Shown here in pieces: positions 13,929 through 14,769 of a DNA stretch of 14,769 bases. How positions within the stretch are numbered: the stretch's first letter is position 1; each line of letters opens with the position of its first letter. The notes beneath the pieces are model-generated. The model saw nothing but the letters and a program-made list of their open reading frames with translations, had not been told where the DNA came from and did no database searches. This DNA comes from Flavobacteriaceae bacterium (lineage in GTDB: Bacteria > Bacteroidota > Bacteroidia > Flavobacteriales > Flavobacteriaceae): NCBI GenBank assembly GCA_003511845.1, contig DOIV01000332.1, positions 1 to 14,769 of the forward strand. Reading direction: 5' to 3'. The position numbers and the translations under genes were made by a program.

Positions 13929-14769
13929 TGCGAATCAAGGGTTAAAATAATTAGAGTAATAAAGCCACAGCTAATCTTCCATAGGCATGAACGAGTAATC
14001 CTTTAGTTGAACGGACTTTACTAGCTTTTTGAATATCTGATTTTTCGATTAGCCAATTGAATAACGATTCTATTGGTTGTCTTACTCTTGATACAGCTTT
14101 AGAATACAAATCATTAGCTGCTCTGTCGAATTTTTTTAATACTTCAGACATTCCTTTTACACCTTTTACAGGTGTTAGCATTTCTGAATTAAACTTATCT
14201 TTCATATTGGTAAAGAAGTCATTATTGTTATATATTTTGTCTCCAAAAAACACGCTGTCTTTAATTTCTGACCATGCCTGTTTATACAAAGACAAATCAT
14301 TGACAGATGCTGCTGTAAATAATATTTGTTCAGGATGTGGCAATTTACCAATTCTACGAAAGCCTAAAGCATGAAGTTTTAAACCATAATAATAGAATCC
14401 TTTTGTTGAATTATAACCTTTATCTGTAATCTCCCTTGCCACTTTGCCTGTTCGTTTACCAGAACATGTAATAATCGGCATGGAATCAAGTAAACTTTGA
14501 TCTAAACAACAATCATTTGGTTGAAAATCAATCAATAGATCTTCGGTCAGTTTTCTAAAAGCACCAGACAATCTGTTCAGCCTATTATTGAATGCCTGAT
14601 AGCTAGGTAATTTTGGAAACCAAGAACGAAGATATTCAGATGCAAATCTATGAATATGCTTTACTTTAAATTGCTGCTCATGATGCATGATGTATAAATA
14701 CAATGTCATAATTTCTTGATCTGTAAACTCTGGCTCATTATTATTACTGAAGCGTTCACAATAAATTTT
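13929..14769 (-). mobile_element. IS982-family insertion sequence (right part cut by the window edge)
   Basis: The element's left end is inferred just after the metal transporter stop codon. Read on the minus strand it closes with TTAACCCTTGATTCGCAT (13929-13946), which fits the ACCC-starting inverted ends of IS982 elements. Its transposase covers almost the whole of the visible element. The other end and its target duplication lie beyond 14769, so the outer border cannot be fixed. Confidence 0.7.
13951..14769 (-). CDS. IS982-family transposase, N-terminus cut off
   Basis: The frame is open from the window edge (20 codons before the Met at 14709) to the TAA at 13951, so 272 residues are visible. 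Numbering from the Met at 14709, the DDE catalytic core shows LLDSMPI with Asp75, the VFFGDKIY segment with Asp157, and QPIESLFNWL with Glu224, and between them a YGLKLHALG segment as in IS982-type proteins. The upstream part starts KIYCERFSNNN. These enzymes cut and join DNA during transposition. The frame shows no internal stop or frameshift, so the copy may be active, although only part can be judged. The family call rests on motif layout and the TIR-like end. Confidence 0.85.
   Translation of the reverse strand, partial: KIYCERFSNNNEPEFTDQEIMTLYLYIMHHEQQFKVKHIHRFASEYLRSWFPKLPSYQAFNNRLNRLSGAFRKLTEDLLIDFQPNDCCLDQSLLDSMPIITCSGKRTGKVAREITDKGYNSTKGFYYYGLKLHALGFRRIGKLPHPEQILFTAASVNDLSLYKQAWSEIKDSVFFGDKIYNNNDFFTNMKDKFNSEMLTPVKGVKGMSEVLKKFDRAANDLYSKAVSRVRQPIESLFNWLIEKSDIQKASKVRSTKGLLVHAYGRLAVALLL

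Noticed and set aside
1..14769. CRISPR array, tRNA, rRNA or phage genes.
   Set aside because: No regularly spaced direct repeats, cloverleaf-like sequences with tRNA signature, rRNA motifs or phage structural proteins were seen on either strand.

Overview
The window is AT-rich and looks like a member of the Flavobacteriia (Bacteroidota). The evidence is a TonB-dependent receptor with an N-terminal carboxypeptidase-regulatory-like domain, several short lipoproteins, promoter -7 boxes of the TAnnTTTG type, a general lack of Shine-Dalgarno sequences, and an IS982-type transposase of the kind common in that group. No tRNA, rRNA, CRISPR array or replication origin was seen.

Layout. Positions 1-383 (minus) hold the N-terminal part of a MoxR-type AAA+ ATPase that runs off the left edge. 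A divergent intergenic region with a strong hairpin (484-511) separates it from a monocistronic TonB-dependent receptor (645-3332) closed by a clear terminator (3354-3380). Positions 3411-6049 (plus) form an envelope thiol/metal block: two rhodanese-fold lipoproteins, a DUF302 lipoprotein, a small heavy-metal-associated (HMA) protein and a cytoplasmic thioredoxin. Two related interspersed-repeat elements (3961-4005 and 5594-5674) lie in opposite orientation and bracket the middle of this block.

From about 6.06 to 13.1 kb the genes are on the minus strand. Read in their own direction they are: a multi-pass membrane protein of unknown function; a decayed NHL-repeat gene; a three-subunit NAD(P) transhydrogenase (pntAA-pntAB-pntB); an FMN-split-barrel (PPOX-like) lipoprotein; a transketolase interrupted by two in-frame TAA codons; and a short remnant resembling the C-terminus of thiamine-phosphate synthase. 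The transhydrogenase (NADPH supply) and transketolase (non-oxidative pentose phosphate pathway) are both tied to NADPH and carbon balance. The transketolase is broken as read, however, and carries a Tyr where the family has a substrate-binding Asp.

At the right end, a UreH/NiCoT-like metal transporter with a 12-histidine loop (plus strand) is followed within a few bases of its stop by the end of an IS982-family insertion sequence whose transposase (minus) runs off the right edge.

The points most worth a second look are four: the two glutamine-position TAA codons in transketolase, its Asp-to-Tyr active-site change, the paired rhodaneses with active-site loops of different length (CX5R versus CX4R), and the clustering of damaged genes around an intact transhydrogenase operon. 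I did not find a clear-cut new multi-gene defence or mobile system.
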